A DNA stretch of 64,000 nt from Pleodorina starrii (GCA_030267565.1 BRXU01000005.1:2205501-2269500), one strand, 5' to 3'. Counted from the first letter of the stretch, positions 23,315 through 35,625 are shown. Made by a program: numbers and translations. The notes: generated by a model not told the origin, from the letters alone.

Positions 23315-26300
23315 TCACGCCTGCGTCGAGCGCCCGGCGGGGCCGCACAGCCGGCGGGCCAGGAAGACTGTCCCATCGGCCGCCGCCGCGCTGAACGCGC
23401 CAAACGTCCGCCCCAGTTCCGATAGCTCCGAATCCAACATCCGTTCGAATCCAAACTTGTCGCGCCACAGCCCCTGGTTCGCCTCGTCGTCGTCATCCAC
23501 CGACACCAGCAGCCGCCGTACCCCTGGCGCGGTGAGGGGTGGGTTCGTGGGAGGCGAGGCCATCAGCCTTTGAGAAGTTGTCCACGTTTCGGCCGCGCTC
23601 CCCGAGCAGCAATATAGAAGCTCTACGGCGTTTTACAAACCCGCGGGGGTAGAGCCAGCAGCTCCTTGCGAGGGTGAGGTTGCCCGTTCGAGCCCGGCCT
23701 TTCTCAACAGGCCAGTCCAGGCGCCGGCCCGCTTGAGTCCCCCTTAACCCCGGGGGATGGACAGGGCGCACAACGCAGCGCGAACACGTCGGCCTCCACT
23801 CCCCACCCCCCATCCACCCCCCCCCACCCCCCCAGCATAAATAAGCGCACACGCTGCGCCCCTTCACTGAAGCCAGCGGCCGGCGGGAGGTTAGCAGCTT
23901 GGGGGGAAGACGAACCGAGACGCCGCCAATGCCGTTACAGCCGTGCGTGCGTGTAACTCGCCCCAAAGCTACCGTAATGGGTTCCCGCCGGTCGCCGCCG
24001 CAGCTCCGGCCCCCCCTTGGGGTCCGCCGAGGAGGCCGAGCACGTGCACGGCGGTACGGCGGCACGGCACCCCGCACGTGGCAGCATTCGTGAAACCCTG
24101 AATTCACCCGCCCACCCACCCGCCCGCGCACCCACCCACCCACCGGCGCACCCAACACACGCCAACACACGCCAACACACGCAAGCACCCAACAACCGCT
24201 CAGCCACGCGCCCCCACCCAACACCCAACAACCCACCCGCGCCGCCGAGCTCCTCGCCCAGTTGCCGTACAAGCGCGGTGCCGTACCCCTTCCGCTGCAG
24301 TGCGGAGCGTGTCGCGACCAGGTACAACTCCGCCGCGTCGGTGCCGTACAGGTCCACGATGGCGGCCGACACCGGAAGCGGGCCCTGTGTGTGTGCGTGT
24401 GTGCGTGTGTGCGTGTGTGTGGGGGGGGGAGAGGGGAGGGGGGGTATAAAAAAGATACCGCAGCGGAGCGTATGTATACGTTGGCGGGGGCCGTGTGTGG
24501 GCGCGGAGTGAGTACGCAGCGCATAGGCACACGCATACACAAAGGGCCTCACACACCCCACACATACACACGTGCATACGCATACGCATACACACACTGA
24601 CACACACGCCCCGCCTCCGCTGCCTCACGACCTTGCAGACAGCAAACGGGACAACGGACAGCCGGCGAGCACTCGCAAGTCCTGGCGCTCGTAACGCAGC
24701 CGCCTTTTGTACGGCGCAGCACCGTACCGTCGTCCCGAAGCTTCAACACACAAGAGACACCCAGCAAGCAGCAGTCCCTGCAATCCCCACCGATACTAAC
24801 ACCGAAGGCAAGCCCGGCACGCAGGCACCGGTTGCCGCTCTCTTCACCTTCACCTACGGCCACCTACGACCACCTGCGTCTCTTCACCTACGGGCTACGG
24901 CCACCTACCCGGGTCAGCAGCGCTGCGTAGTCAAAGAGCCGCAGGTCCGACAGCGAGTAGCCAAACTCCTGCCGCAGCACAGAGTGCACGCGCCGCAGCC
25001 CCGCCGCCGTTGCCAGGCCAAGGTTACGACAGTCGTACAGCCGTACCGCAAGCTGGCCCTCTACGTCGTGGTCGGGGCTGGTGGCGTTGAAGCCGCCGCC
25101 GCCGCCGGAGGCAGCGCTGGTGGCGGCGGCGACAGCGGCAGCGGCGCCGCCGCCTGGAGAGCGACCCGCGGGTCGGTCGCTTGAGATCGGGATGTCGCCG
25201 GCGCGGCACAGCCGCTGCAGCGCTCGGTGCACCTGCGCCGTGTGCCAGACATAACCACCCTAACCACCAACGTTCAACGAACAGCAACGGTCATTTCCAC
25301 GGTCATGACAGCGCGACGCACGTGCTGTGTGATGGCGGGGAGTCAGCGGTCGCTAGCCATAGCCGGCGGCGGCGGCGGCAACGCGGCAACACGGCAACGC
25401 GTGACACACGAGAGCGCACCCCCACCTGGCTGCACTCGGCGCTGTGGAACCACAACTCCCCCGCAACGTCGCCTCCGCCCTCGCGCCCGTTTGCGCCGGT
25501 TGCGCCTTCCCTCTGCCTCCCCTCGGCCCGCCCCTCCTCCTCCGCTGCCCCCGCCGTCGCCTCGCGCCGCCCCGCGCCGCCGCCCTCCCGAGGCGGCCGT
25601 TGCCACCAGTGCCCCCTCCGCTGCTGCTGCTGCTGTTTGCTTTGTTGCTCGACCCATTTGCTGTGGCAGCGGGCGTGGAAGCAGCGGTGGCAGGCGGCGC
25701 ACTCCAGGAGGGGCGGTCCACCCGGAGGGGCGCCAGGCAGCGGGGCCCCGGCCTCTCGCTGCTGCTGCTGCTGGTGCTGGTGCCGCCGTTGCTGAGGCGA
25801 TGGGGGCATGGGCTGTAGGTCGGCTGCCGTGAGGTGTTTGTGGCACCCGGCGCAGAGCGGCCTGCGTCGTTCCACCGGGATGAGATGGGAGGGGATAGGG
25901 TGGGAAGGGGAGGGAAGGGGTGGGGGGTTGGGGGGTGGAAAGGGCGCGGCGGCAGAGGGCTTATGGAGGGCTTGAGCGGAAGGGGTGGTAGTTGCGTGTA
26001 TGTGTGTTAGGTAGAGTTGGGCGAAGGAGTCGTTTCACTTCATAGGGGCGGAGAAATCAGGCCCTTTCCAATGAGGGCATTATGCGCGTGTGCTGCAGCT
26101 CCTTCATCACTGTCCTCTGTTCTTAAATGCCGTACTCCCTTGGATGCCGTACTGCCTTGAATGCCCGTACTCACGGGACGTTGCTCTTGTCCGCAGCGCC
26201 TCGCCTCCCGCCGCCGTACGCGCCAGCTGCCCCACCGCCCTCCGCCAGGGAGCTCGGTCGACCCGGGGCCATCGAGGACTGTTCCCGGGGCCCTGCAGCC

Positions 26301-26799
26301 CGGGAGGTAAGAAAGGCGATACCGCATTCCGGCGGGGGAGGGGACGGGGGGGAGGGCGTGTGGGGCTATGGTGTCGCCCGTCGGCGGCACCAGGACCCCC
26401 GGAAGGACGGCAGCACTGAAGCACACACGAACAAGTCGAAAAAAGTGCAGCGGCGGCGGGAGCAGCAGCAGCAGTCGGCGGGCTGAGTTCCGGGGTGCGG
26501 TGGGCGCCCCTCGGGCCGGAATGAGGCCAAAGACGGACGTTCGTCAGTTCGCCACAGTTCAAGTCGGGGAGGTATGGCCTGGCGGCTCCGCGCAGGCGGA
26601 CATGGGGCCACCTACCGGTTGACGGAGTTTGGCTGGTGGGCGCCCCCACGACGGTACGCGTAATGGAAGCTATCGGCAGCAATCCTCCGGCCAGCGGCAC
26701 AAGCACAGCGAGCAGCGCTTCAGCTGCGTTGGCAATTGCGTTCGGCATCGCAACCGTCGGCGAGACGGCGAAGCCTCGCCACGAGTCGTCATGCACCAT
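23315..26799 (-). CDS. PHD-finger and GNAT acetyltransferase domain protein (IDM1-like), 5' end tentative
   Basis: Probable nuclear acetyltransferase of the plant type that joins a PHD-like zinc module to a GNAT domain (Arabidopsis IDM1 and relatives acetylate histones). Exons with firm phase agreement: 25861-25426 (zinc module), 25232-24909, 24384-24237 and 23523-23315. The zinc module has CAGC, then LECAACHRCFHARC; the last pair, usually WFCS..C, is WFHSAEC, with His in place of one Cys. The GNAT part has VAELYLVAT-like AAELYLVATRSALQRKGYG, carrying the acetyl-CoA loop R-K-G-Y-G-T, and the final exon has LWRDKFGFERM. Two upstream exons, 26799-26616 (ATG at 26799) and 26292-26175, fit by phase and splice sites but lack homology, so the first about 100 residues are uncertain. 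Full model: 472 residues. Its 5' end faces the OTU gene. Confidence 0.68.
24444..24470 (-). repeat. Intron repeat family C in the PHD/GNAT gene
   Basis: TATAAAAAAGATACCGCAGC on the + strand, hence sense for this minus-strand gene, about 60 nt before the acceptor of the GNAT exon (24384). Confidence 0.75.
26306..26336 (-). repeat. Intron repeat family C, diverged, PHD/GNAT gene
   Basis: TAAGAAAGGCGATACCGCAT on the + strand, sense to the gene, starting 14 nt before the acceptor of the tentative exon 26292-26175. The match is shorter than in other copies. Confidence 0.5.
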
Positions 26800-27246
26800 G
26801 TCCAATTTTGTGTTGGGACTCGATGCAGTTGAAACTGTGTAAAGACATTCGTTAGCGGGGCAAAAAATAAACCGTCCAGTCGTACGGAAACCATGTGTCA
26901 CGTCGACCACGGGACGCTGGTTTTATGGGGGCCTGAAGCGACCCTTACGCTCTGAACCGTGAACCTAATGAGCTGTTTATGCACTTGTCGGGCAAGAAGT
27001 TTGATACGGTCTTTCTTAACGAGTAGTAATCGTTTGCATGTCACCCCGGCGTTTGCACCCTGGCTCACCGTGGCTTCAAAAATAACAACTCGAGCATTTC
27101 CTATGTGCACATCGACGAAGATAGACACGTGCCTTTCGACGGGATAGCGAAACGCGCCAAGAGGACCATCCAGCGCCCTGCCCGGCGTCTCTTGGCGACG
27201 CACTCCAGAACCCGCTCTGCGCGGCGGACTGCTCCTCGGCGGCACC
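26800..27246. promoter_or_regulatory. Divergent 5' region (PHD/GNAT gene and OTU gene)
   Basis: 447 bp between the tentative start of the minus-strand gene and the ATG of the OTU gene. It should contain both promoters. No TATA box was recognised. Confidence 0.35.
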
Positions 27247-30215
27247 ATGAACCTGAGCCTCTGCCTGCGGGGCAAGGCCGTGGATGTCGTCAAACCGGGC
27301 GATGATGTCCCGCTCCCACCCCCCGTGGTGCCCGAAGACGCCGCCCAACGCGGCCGCGCAGCGGAGCTTCACGGCCAAATTAGCTACATGAACAAGCCCA
27401 TACTGGTCCCGAGAGACCAACTTGTCATCAACTTCGACTTTGATGACCTCATCCCCCAGGACGGGCCGCCTTCGCCGGGCCCCCGGCGGCCTCTTCTCCC
27501 AGAGGCCCCCCAAGGCCAAACCCGCCCCTCCGTCGCCTGGGCCGACGGCGGTGGCGCCGCCGTCGCCGCCGCTCCCGCCGGGCCTGACGGCGGTGAGGAG
27601 GCCGGTTCCGGCGGCGCAGCCGCCACCACGGCGGCGGCAGCCTCTCCCTTCGCCACGGATGCTGACGCCGCCGCAGCGGCGGCAGCGATGGCGGCGGAAG
27701 GCGCAGGGGCAGCAGCATCAGCGGGGACTCCGCCGCCGAGGGCCTCCTTCGACGTCGGCGCTGCCGCTGCCGCCGCCGCTGCTTCTTCCGGCGTGCCCCT
27801 GAGCCCCAGGGCGGAGGGCCAGGGGCCGCACGCACGTGGGTTCGTCCGGGTGAAGAGCGTACGACCCCCGGAAGGTACGGCATACGAGGATACGACAGCG
27901 CTACGAGAGGCGCGCCGGCACGCCGGCGCGGGCGCCGATCACAGCTGCCCCTCTTGCCGCGCCATCCGGGCCCCCACCTGTGTCCCCGCCCGACCCCGCC
28001 CGATCCCGCAATACGGTACCAACTGCCGCCCCTCCCCCACCCTTGTGGCTGCAAGGGCCCCCGGAACGCGCATAAGGCCTTTCGGCGGACGACCCGGCGA
28101 GCCACTCTCTCTCTTGAGGCGGCCATGATCTCTCGAGAACCCTTTTCACCTCACACCACACCTCACCTCTTGTCGGACGGTCTCTTTCTTGACCCGGTCC
28201 TCATGTCACCCTCTCTGCCGCCTCCCTCGGCAAGGCCTGTCCTGGACCCACAGCCGCAAGTGTCTGGAGGTGCTCATCGCCGCGGAGCGGGGAAACGGAG
28301 GCGGAGGCGGCGGAGGCGGCACTCGAGGGGGCAGCGGCTATCTGAGTCACGAGCAGCGGCTGCGGGAGCGGTTGGAGCGACTGAATCTGGAGATGCTCAT
28401 TGTGGCGGGAGATGGAAACTGCCAGGTGGATTGGAGGGTGGCTGGCTGGCTGGCTGGGTTTGAGGGTTGTGGGTGGGTGGCTGGGTGGGTGGGTGGCTGG
28501 GTGGGTGGGTTTGAGGGTTGTGGGTGGGTGGCTGGCTGGATTCAATGGTGGGTGGCTGGACGGGAATTTGTGGTGGTCGTCCACTGGTGCGAATGACGCA
28601 GTGCACTCTCAAGTCTCAACCCCCGACCCCACCCCCCACCCGAACCTTTCCCCCCTTCCCGTCCTCCGTCCTCCTCCTCCGGATGCCCCCCTAAAACCAA
28701 CCCTAAAAACCCCCAAACCCAATCCTGTCGTACAGTTTCGCTCCATCAGCAATGAGCTGTACGGCACCCAGGACCACCACGCCTCCATTCGGCGCCAGGC
28801 GGTGGGCCACATCCTGGCGCAGCGGGAGGCCTTTGAGGCGTTCCTGGGGGAGGATTTTGACCAGTATGTACGGCAGATGGAGCGTGGAGGCACCTGGGGG
28901 GACGAGCTGACGCTGGTGGGTGGGAGGGGCCTGGAGGGAGGGGGGGGAGGGAGGGGCCGGTGGGGCGGGGAGGGAGGGAGGGGCCGGGAGGGAGGGAGGG
29001 AGGGGCAGGGGAGGGGCCGCGGGGCGGGGGCTCAGCGCGCAGGTTCGGATTCGGATTCGGACATGGGAGGGAGGGAGGGAGGGAGGGAGGGAGGACCTGC
29101 AACGACTCCTTGGTCCTCTAGGGGGGCCCTGGCTGCTGCTGCTGCTGCAACAAGCAGTCCCAACTTCGCAGAGCGCTACCGTATCTTCTTTAGGGTTTTA
29201 CTCCCCAACCCCAGCACCCCCAACCCTCCGCACCCGAACCCGCCCCCTCCCCTCCCCCAACCCTCCCCTCCCTCCCGCAACAAAATCGCGCCCCCCACCC
29301 CCAGCGCGCCGTGTGCGACTCGTTCGGTCTGACCATCCACGTGGTAACCAGTGACCAGGAGCACTGGTACCTCACCTACCAGCCGGAGAGCCGCAAACTG
29401 GACCGGGAGATCTTCCTCACCTACATTGCGCCCATACACTACAACTCAATCAGGTGCGGTTGAGGGTGAGGGTTGTGAGTGTGGGAGGGTGGGAGGGTGG
29501 GAGGGTGGGGGTTGGGGTGTGTGAGTGTGGGTGTGGGTGTGGGTGTGGGTGTGTACATGTGCGAGTTGTTCCCATGTCCTGGACTACAGCCCCACCGCCC
29601 CACAGCTCCTCAGGCCCCACATTACCCCCCCACCACCACCACACACACACACGCACACAGCCCCACATGCCCATGGGTCCGCACAACCCCCCAGCCCTTC
29701 CACAGAGTCCCACAGCCGTTCTTCTGACCCCGCAAACCCGTCACCGCACCCCGCGCACTGGTCTGTCTGCCTGTCGGTCTGTCTGATTGGTTGGTTGGTT
29801 GGTTGGTTGGTCGGTTGGTCTCAGGCGGCGCTCGTCCCTCAAGACGATGGCCCTCAGCGTCAGCCGCAGCATCAAAAAGATCGGCAGCGGACGAATGTCC
29901 CTCGGCTCCGGAACCATCTCGGTGGGCAACGGCTCCTGCAGCGGCCCCGCCAGTCCGACAGGAGGCGCAGGGGGAGGAGACGCGGTCAGCCCCGTCGGAT
30001 GCCGCGCCAGCGGCGGCAGCAGCGGCGGCGGCCGCGCGCGGCGGAGCAACGGCGGCGATGAGGAGGAGGATGGCGGCGGCGACGGAGGCTGCGGCGGAGC
30101 TGTACGGCTCCGGCTGCGGACCTCCCGGGATGAAAGCGGTGGCGGGGGTGGCGGTGAGGGCGGCGGTGGTGAAAGCGGGGGGCTGCTGCGGGCGTTTCGG
30201 GGAGGCTCGCCGTGA
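27247..30215 (+). CDS. OTU-family cysteine protease (deubiquitinase)
   Basis: Predicted ubiquitin-removing protease. Five exons: 27247-27874, 28235-28425, 28736-28915, 29305-29453, 29825-30215, giving 512 residues. The OTU domain spans about residues 225-383. The catalytic Cys is in GDGNCQFRSISNELYG (C272), and the catalytic His is in SDQEHWYLTY (His353). Between them lie GTWGDELTLRAVCDSFG and IHVVTS, in the order typical of plant OTU proteins. The N-terminal 200 residues are Ala/Gly-rich and without domains, and the C-terminal exon is a Ser/Gly-rich tail. Start: first ATG of the frame, in the context GGCACCATGAA; an upstream non-coding exon is possible. No transmembrane segment is seen. Which ubiquitin linkage it cuts cannot be told from the sequence. 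Confidence 0.88.
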
Positions 30216-31505
30216 GGGGCGGGAATGATGGGGAAGGGAAGGGAAGGGATGATGCGGGCGAGGGTTGATGCATGTACGATACAATGCATACGATACTGTA
30301 CGATACGATACGGTACCTGTACACGCAGTTGTGCAGTCCGTGCACACACAGACACACACACACACTCACATATTGCTGTTTCTTCACTTGATGCTGTGTG
30401 TACTTGACCAATTGTTTCATTCGCACGCCATTCTTTTTTCTGTGTCTGCATGCTGCTGCGCAAATGTAGTGTGCGCAATCAAAAAAGGAAAACTGCTTTC
30501 CTGCGTGTCTATGTGTCAGTGTGTGTGTGCTGCACGTGTGTGTGTCTGTGCCCCCCTGGCTCACCCCAAGAGTGGCATGTGGTGTGGGTTGGTGTTATCG
30601 TGCGCGATGTGCGCGGGTAGTCCGATGACGCCGGCGGCTGCCTGCGAGCCACTAGCGGGTGGGGGTGCCCCTGAGGTGCTTCCGCCGCGGGAGGGGAAGG
30701 CACGCGGGCCGGGGAGGTTGGGGCGCGCTTTGGTCGCTTCCGGGGGGTGGTGGTTGGGATGTGGTGGTGGGTTTCCTGAGTTTCCGGCCCGTAATCGAAA
30801 AAGGGGGCTGGAATAAGCTCGAGCGCGACTATGGCGAAGGGGGTGGTTGTGGTTGCGCGCATGCTCACGCGAGCGCGTCCACGCGCGCGTCTGAAGCACT
30901 GTCCTCCAGACTTCGCTCGCTTCTGAGTCTCATCGGATGGATTTGGACCTGGCAGGTCGGGTTCGCGGCCCCGTACCAGTCTTCCCGCAAGTGCTCCTCC
31001 CGCCGGCCGCGTCTTTCCCAGGCCGCCCAGGAGCACTGCCCCCCGCTGCATCGCAACCCCGCGCCCCCCCACACACACACACTGCCGAGTAGCACCAGCG
31101 CCCCAGGCCAGCCTGCTGAGTAGCGCAGCAGCCGCCCAAGCCTCCCGCCCCACAGGCGCCAAAGCGGACGACCAACAATCCATCCCTCCCTCCCTCCCTC
31201 CTCCTCCTCCGTCCCCTCATCAGGGGCTCCGAACAGCCCCCCCCCATTTGTATTTCCTTAAGAAAAACGGGGATTACGAGCCCCGCCGGTGCGGAAGGAC
31301 CAGGGAAGCTCACAAGTCCCCGGACGGCCCCGGTCCCCAGTCCTCGGTCCCGACCACACGCACACCTTCATTTCCGATTACCTAATGCACAGCCAGCCAG
31401 CCAGCCCGTTGGCTCTGCCGATACTCTCCCCCCCCCTTACCCGCACAACCGCCACCACCACCCAAGCACCCACCATCGCCCCCATCATCGCCCCATCACA
31501 TCACA
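30216..31505. other. Convergent 3' region of the OTU and Abitram-like genes
   Basis: No gene recognised in 1.3 kb. Near 30270-30320 there is a run of ATACGATAC-like units. Neither strand shows a clear TGTAA, so the mRNA ends are unplaced. Confidence 0.4.
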
Positions 31506-33568
31506 TCACAACAGGTCCTCTGCGCTCAGCCCCCTCAATCGCAGATACTCCCCCTCGGACATCAGCCGGCTCTCAAAGAACTGAACCGCCTCCGGAGCCG
31601 GGGACAGGATGGCTACGTAGCCCTCCCGGCAGGGCCTGATGTACGGTTGTACGGCGGCCCGGAAAAGTACGGTCCGATACGTGCGTGCAGGACCGCGCGG
31701 CGGGAGCAGCAGGTGTGGCCACCGCCGCCGGTCGGGATGTGTATGTGTGGGTGTTTGTGTGTGTGTTGCCGTGCCGTGGCACACGCGGGAAGGGGGAGAG
31801 GGCGGGAGGGCAGGGAGGATGTGGGTTTGTTGGCGCGGGAAGGATCGGATGGTTACCCAAGTGGGCAGATGGGGGGTAAAAAGAAAATACCGAAGATGGG
31901 GCAGGTGGGCAGATGGGCAGGTGGGCCGATGGGGACGACACCGGCAAAGTGAAAAGGGGCGCACGGCCACACATGCGGCATCTCAGGGGCGTTGCCAGCA
32001 TACAGCAACCCAGCACGTTGCCGCCCTAAGCCGCCCCCGGGCCCCCCTCCACACACAACCCCCGATCTTCGCCAACACCCTCTCGCAGGGCCGCCGCACA
32101 CCGGTATACACATACACACACATACACACATACGCACGCCCGTCTCGCCTCACCCCGCCCCCCTCCAGAGCACACCTTTCCCCCTGCCGCCGGACTCTGT
32201 AGTACGATACGTCGTACATACCTGTCGTACAGCAGGCCGGGATCTTTGACCAGCCGCTCGTTGACCTCCAAAAGCTGTCCTTTCAGCACCGTCCAAATGG
32301 GGAAGCTGGCGGGGTTGCGGCCCCGCGGGTTTTCAGGCGGGGGCAGGGAGGGAGGGAGGGAGAGGGTGGGGGATGGGGATGGGGAAGGTGGGGGAAAGGG
32401 GCTTCCAAGGCCGTGTCTGTCGCGCCTTTGGGGGAGTCGGGGGACAAGGGGGGGAGTGAACAGCGACGGCGGGTGGTGGTCAGTGCGGGGGGAGGGGGAC
32501 ACCCTGTGGCGCCACCGCCCCACCGCCCTCCGTCCCTTCGCAGCGGTATCTTCTTGTTTACCCACCCTCACCTGGCCCCTCCCCCCCGCCGCTCCACTTG
32601 CGCAAGCACCGTCGTGCCCCGCAGCTGCTGCGCTCCGCGCCCCCGCTTCTTGCCCGAGATCTTGGTGCCCGCCAGGTTGCGAGCCGCGCCCGCCTCAAAA
32701 TTTACTCGGGAGCACTGCCCCGGGGGAAAGGGCCTACAGGGCGGGTGGTAGCGTGCGTGTGTGTATTTACCGGCGGGAAAGGGAGGAGGAGGGGTGATTG
32801 GGTGAAAGCTCTCAGCTCAGCACAGCACAGCACAGCACGCGCACAGCAGGACGAGGAAAGGAAAGCTGCGAATCGACGAAAGGTAAAGACGATGGGGAGA
32901 TGTGCGGACGGGCCCCGGCCTTACTCGCACTCGGGTACGGGTGGCTTTTCCGGCCGCCCCGAAACCGAAGCCGCCGCGCCCCCGGATGCTCCGCCTGCTG
33001 CCCCTCCTCCGCCGCCGCCGCTGCCGCTAGCGCCGCCGCCGCCGCCTGCTTCCCCGCCGGGTTGTGCCGCCGCTCCCTCGCCGTCTGCTTGCTCGTCAGG
33101 AACTGCCGCCGCCGCCGCTTCCCCAGCCGTGGCGGTCGCCGCGGTCCCAGATCCATTGCGGGGCTGCGCAGCGCCCGCCTCGGCGCCGTCCTCCTGCCCT
33201 TCCTCTTCCGGAACCGCGGCGACCAGGTCCTCGGCTTTAAGGTGACCTACTTGCGGCGGAACGTATCGGAGCTGAGTCGGCTGGTAGCCGGTCGCCTGGC
33301 GATGCGCGGCGACCAGCGGATGCGATGGCGCCAGGCCGATGACGGCAAGGCCGTTGGGCGCCATGTACACGTACTGATCATGACAGCGAGCTCCATGGAG
33401 GTCAACCGCGAAACGTCGCGTGAATTTGATTTCCGTGAGGCCGAGCGGCCGCGGCGGCAGCAATTCGGGATGCTCGAACCAGTCGTTCGGAGCAAGCGTT
33501 TGCGGGGACGCCATAATTGCCGCCCCAAGCTTATCCTGTAAACCTTGAAATTCTGTGAAGCGGTTCAT
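31506..33568 (-). CDS. Abitram/FAM206-like protein
   Basis: Homologue of the conserved eukaryotic Abitram (FAM206A, Simiate) family; animal members are small nuclear proteins linked to actin and transcription, while the plant and algal role is unknown. Four exons: 33568-32925, 32733-32572, 32305-32222, 31635-31506, giving 339 residues. Family marks in order are HDQYVYMAPNGLAVIGLAP followed by SHP, FEAGAARNLAGTKISGKK followed by RGRGAQQL, LKGQLLEVNERLVKDP, and EGYVAILSP near the C-terminus. An acidic, then Gly/Ala-rich insert encoded by the first exon (about 120 residues) makes it longer than the roughly 180-residue animal proteins. Acceptor choice for exon 2 (after TGTAG, 32734) keeps the frame and gives the expected spacing. 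The start is ATG at 33568; a second ATG lies 18 codons later. Confidence 0.8.
31876..31897 (-). repeat. Intron repeat family C, weak copy, Abitram-like intron 3
   Basis: TAAAAAGAAAATACCGAAGA on the + strand, sense to the gene, in the 3' half of the intron. It differs from the core at several bases. Confidence 0.45.
32527..32562 (+). repeat. Intron repeat family C, Abitram-like intron 2, donor side
   Basis: GCAGCGGTATCTTCTTGTTT on the + strand, antisense to this minus-strand gene, starting 10 nt after the donor of exon 2 (32571). This is the usual position for antisense copies. Confidence 0.7.
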
Positions 33569-34054
33569 TGCTTTCAGAACAGTTCGTTGTTGCCCAACGG
33601 TGTCAGTTTTTTTGCGGTTTTATACGACACTGGCCTTCATCGCTGGCAGTTAATTGGACGTTTGTAGGGCCAAAGGCTGGCGTTGTGAAGGAACCGATCT
33701 GCGGGGCGGCGCGTTGCAGAAGCGTTTAGCACGATGCGGTGCAAAAGGTCGGCCTTCCGTGTGTTCGCGGGACCAGTTCCCGGTGCGCAGCGGCGCACGG
33801 GCGCAAAATCGCGTCGCTCATTTCCCATCACCGCCAAATTGAAATGGCGTACATCGTTTTGTAGAGGACCCACAGGGTCATCGGGGTGCACCGCACCTGA
33901 CACTGCCGTACACTGCCTGTCCCACTCACCTAGCGGGATACGGTGGGCGGCGCGCCTGGCTGGGCCCCAGAGCATCCAGCACACACACACACAGTCACAC
34001 ACAACGCGGGATACTAAAGCCCAACTTAGCCCCTGGAGCCCGTCAGACGTGTCC
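33569..34054. other. 5' flank of the Abitram-like gene
   Basis: About 490 bp with no recognised gene. It should include the promoter of the minus-strand gene starting at 33568. No TATA box was recognised. Confidence 0.35.
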
Positions 34055-34766
34055 GTAGGCAAGGGAAGGCAAGGCAAGGGAAGGCAAGGCAAGGGAAGGC
34101 AAGGCAAGGGAAGGCAAGGGAAGGCAAGGCAAGGCAAGGGAAGGCAAGGCAAGGGAAGGCAAGGCAAGGGAAGGCAAGGCAAGGGAAGGCAAGGCAAGGG
34201 AAGGCAAGGGAAGGCAAGGCAAGGGAAGGCAAGGCAAGGGAAGGCAAGGCAAGGGAAGGCAAGGCAAGGGAAGGCAAGGCAAGGGAAGGCAAGGGAAGGC
34301 AAGGCAAGGGAAGGCAAGGCAAGGGAAGGCAAGGCAAGGGAAGGCAAGGCAAGGGAAGGCAAGGCAAGGGAAGGCAAGGGAAGGCAAGGCAAGGGAAGGC
34401 AAGGCAAGGCAAGGCAAGGCAAGGCAAGGCAAGGGAAGGCAAGGCAAGGGAAGGCAAGGCAAGGGAAGGCAAGGCAAGGGAAGGCAAGGGAAGGCAAGGC
34501 AAGGGAAGGCAAGGCAAGGGAAGGCAAGGCAAGGGAAGGCAAGGGAAGGCAAGGCAAGGGAAGGCAAGGCAAGGGAAGGCAAGGCAAGGGAAGGCAAGGC
34601 AAGGGAAGGCAGGGCAAGGGAAGGGAAGGCAAGGCAAGGCAAGGGAAGGCAAGGCAAGGGAAGGCAAGGCAAGGGAAGGGAAGGCAAGGCAAGGCAAGGC
34701 AAGGCAAGGCAAGGCAAGGCAAGGCAAGGCAAGGCAAGGCAAGGCAAGGCAAGGCAAGGCAAGGAA
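34055..34766 (+). repeat. Minisatellite built from AAGGC and AAGGG pentamers
   Basis: About 710 bp of pentamers AAGGC and AAGGG, mostly in the 15-bp order AAGGG-AAGGC-AAGGC, with 10-bp units mixed in; the last about 85 bp are pure AAGGC. It is open in several frames on both strands, giving artefact proteins such as (LALPC)n. It is not a CRISPR array: there are no spacers. Confidence 0.97.
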
Positions 34767-35060
34767 AGATGACACATAGTGAGTCATCTTCCGATCCAAC
34801 GACCTCTCAATGCGCACCCAACGACCTTTCAAATATCCAGGTCGGGCCACACAAGACTTCCACGCGTGTCTCAACCCCATTCTCTGCATCGCTGCGTGCA
34901 GCAATTTCACATAAAAACCATGAACACAACACCATCACCGTTACCCCTCACAAAGCATCCCACGCGTCAAATGCACCAGCGTGCTGCCGTACCGTTCACC
35001 CATACCTCCTGACGGCCCAACCACCCTTCTGGGGCTCTCTTTTCTGCTTTTTCCCACTTT

Positions 35061-35218
35061 GCGTGATGTGTGGGCTTGGTGCTGGTGGGCCTTGGAGGCT
35101 TGGCTTTCGGCACCCCTCCGTGGGTGCCCCTGGGGTAGGATGAACAGTCCGTCTAGCATGTACGGCTAGCAACCGATGTGAACATCGGTTCCCCTTGTAA
35201 TCCTTGCATTCCAACCAC
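35061..35218 (+). repeat. Multi-hairpin module, copy 1
   Basis: About 158 bp that recur at 35637-35795. In order it holds an inverted pair GGCACCC/GGGTGCC, the stem CTAGC/GCTAG with a seven-base loop, and the stem AACCGATG/CATCGGTT with loop TGAA (35171-35190), then TTGTAAT and CCAACCACC. It resembles the structured 3' end of a retroposed RNA, but no family was recognised. Confidence 0.75.
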
Positions 35219-35460
35219 CCCCGGGGAGTGGGCCCCGTGAACAAAGTGGCCGTCTGACACGTTGAGAACTTGAGATGTAGCCGAAAGGCGGCGCGGAATG
35301 TACGTCCGGCTGAACAGGTTGACTCCTGTCCACTCAATACCCCCACCCCGCCTCCCAACCACCACAGGAATCGGCTTTACAAGGGTCCGACTGTTCTGTC
35401 AGGTCGCGCTGTCATGTTGCGACTCGGGGTGCTGATTTGGCTGCACCCTTGCGGTTGTCC

Positions 35461-35625
35461 AGGAGCATGGTCGGCGCTTCCTGTCCAAGTGCTCGGTTGG
35501 GAGCTACTTGTGTGTTATTTTCCAGGAGCATGGTCGGCGCTTCCTGTCCAGGTGCTCGGTTGGGAGCTACTTGCGTGTTGTTTTCCAGGAGCATGGTCGG
35601 CGCTCCTTGTCTCTTGACTCTTTCA
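35461..35625 (+). repeat. 63-bp tandem repeat, about 2.5 copies
   Basis: Units start at 35461, 35524 and 35587, each with AGGAGCATGGTCGGCGCT; the third is cut short. 63 bp keeps reading frame, so a 21-residue repeat appears in an open frame, but no gene is supported. It lies between the two hairpin modules. Confidence 0.9.

Noticed and set aside
34055..34766. Regular array that might be taken for CRISPR
   Set aside because: Continuous pentamers without spacers, in a eukaryotic nuclear context.
34058..34910. Long open frames of (LALPC)n and (GKARQ)n on both strands
   Set aside because: They are translations of the AAGGC/AAGGG array in every frame; no start context, homology or splice structure.
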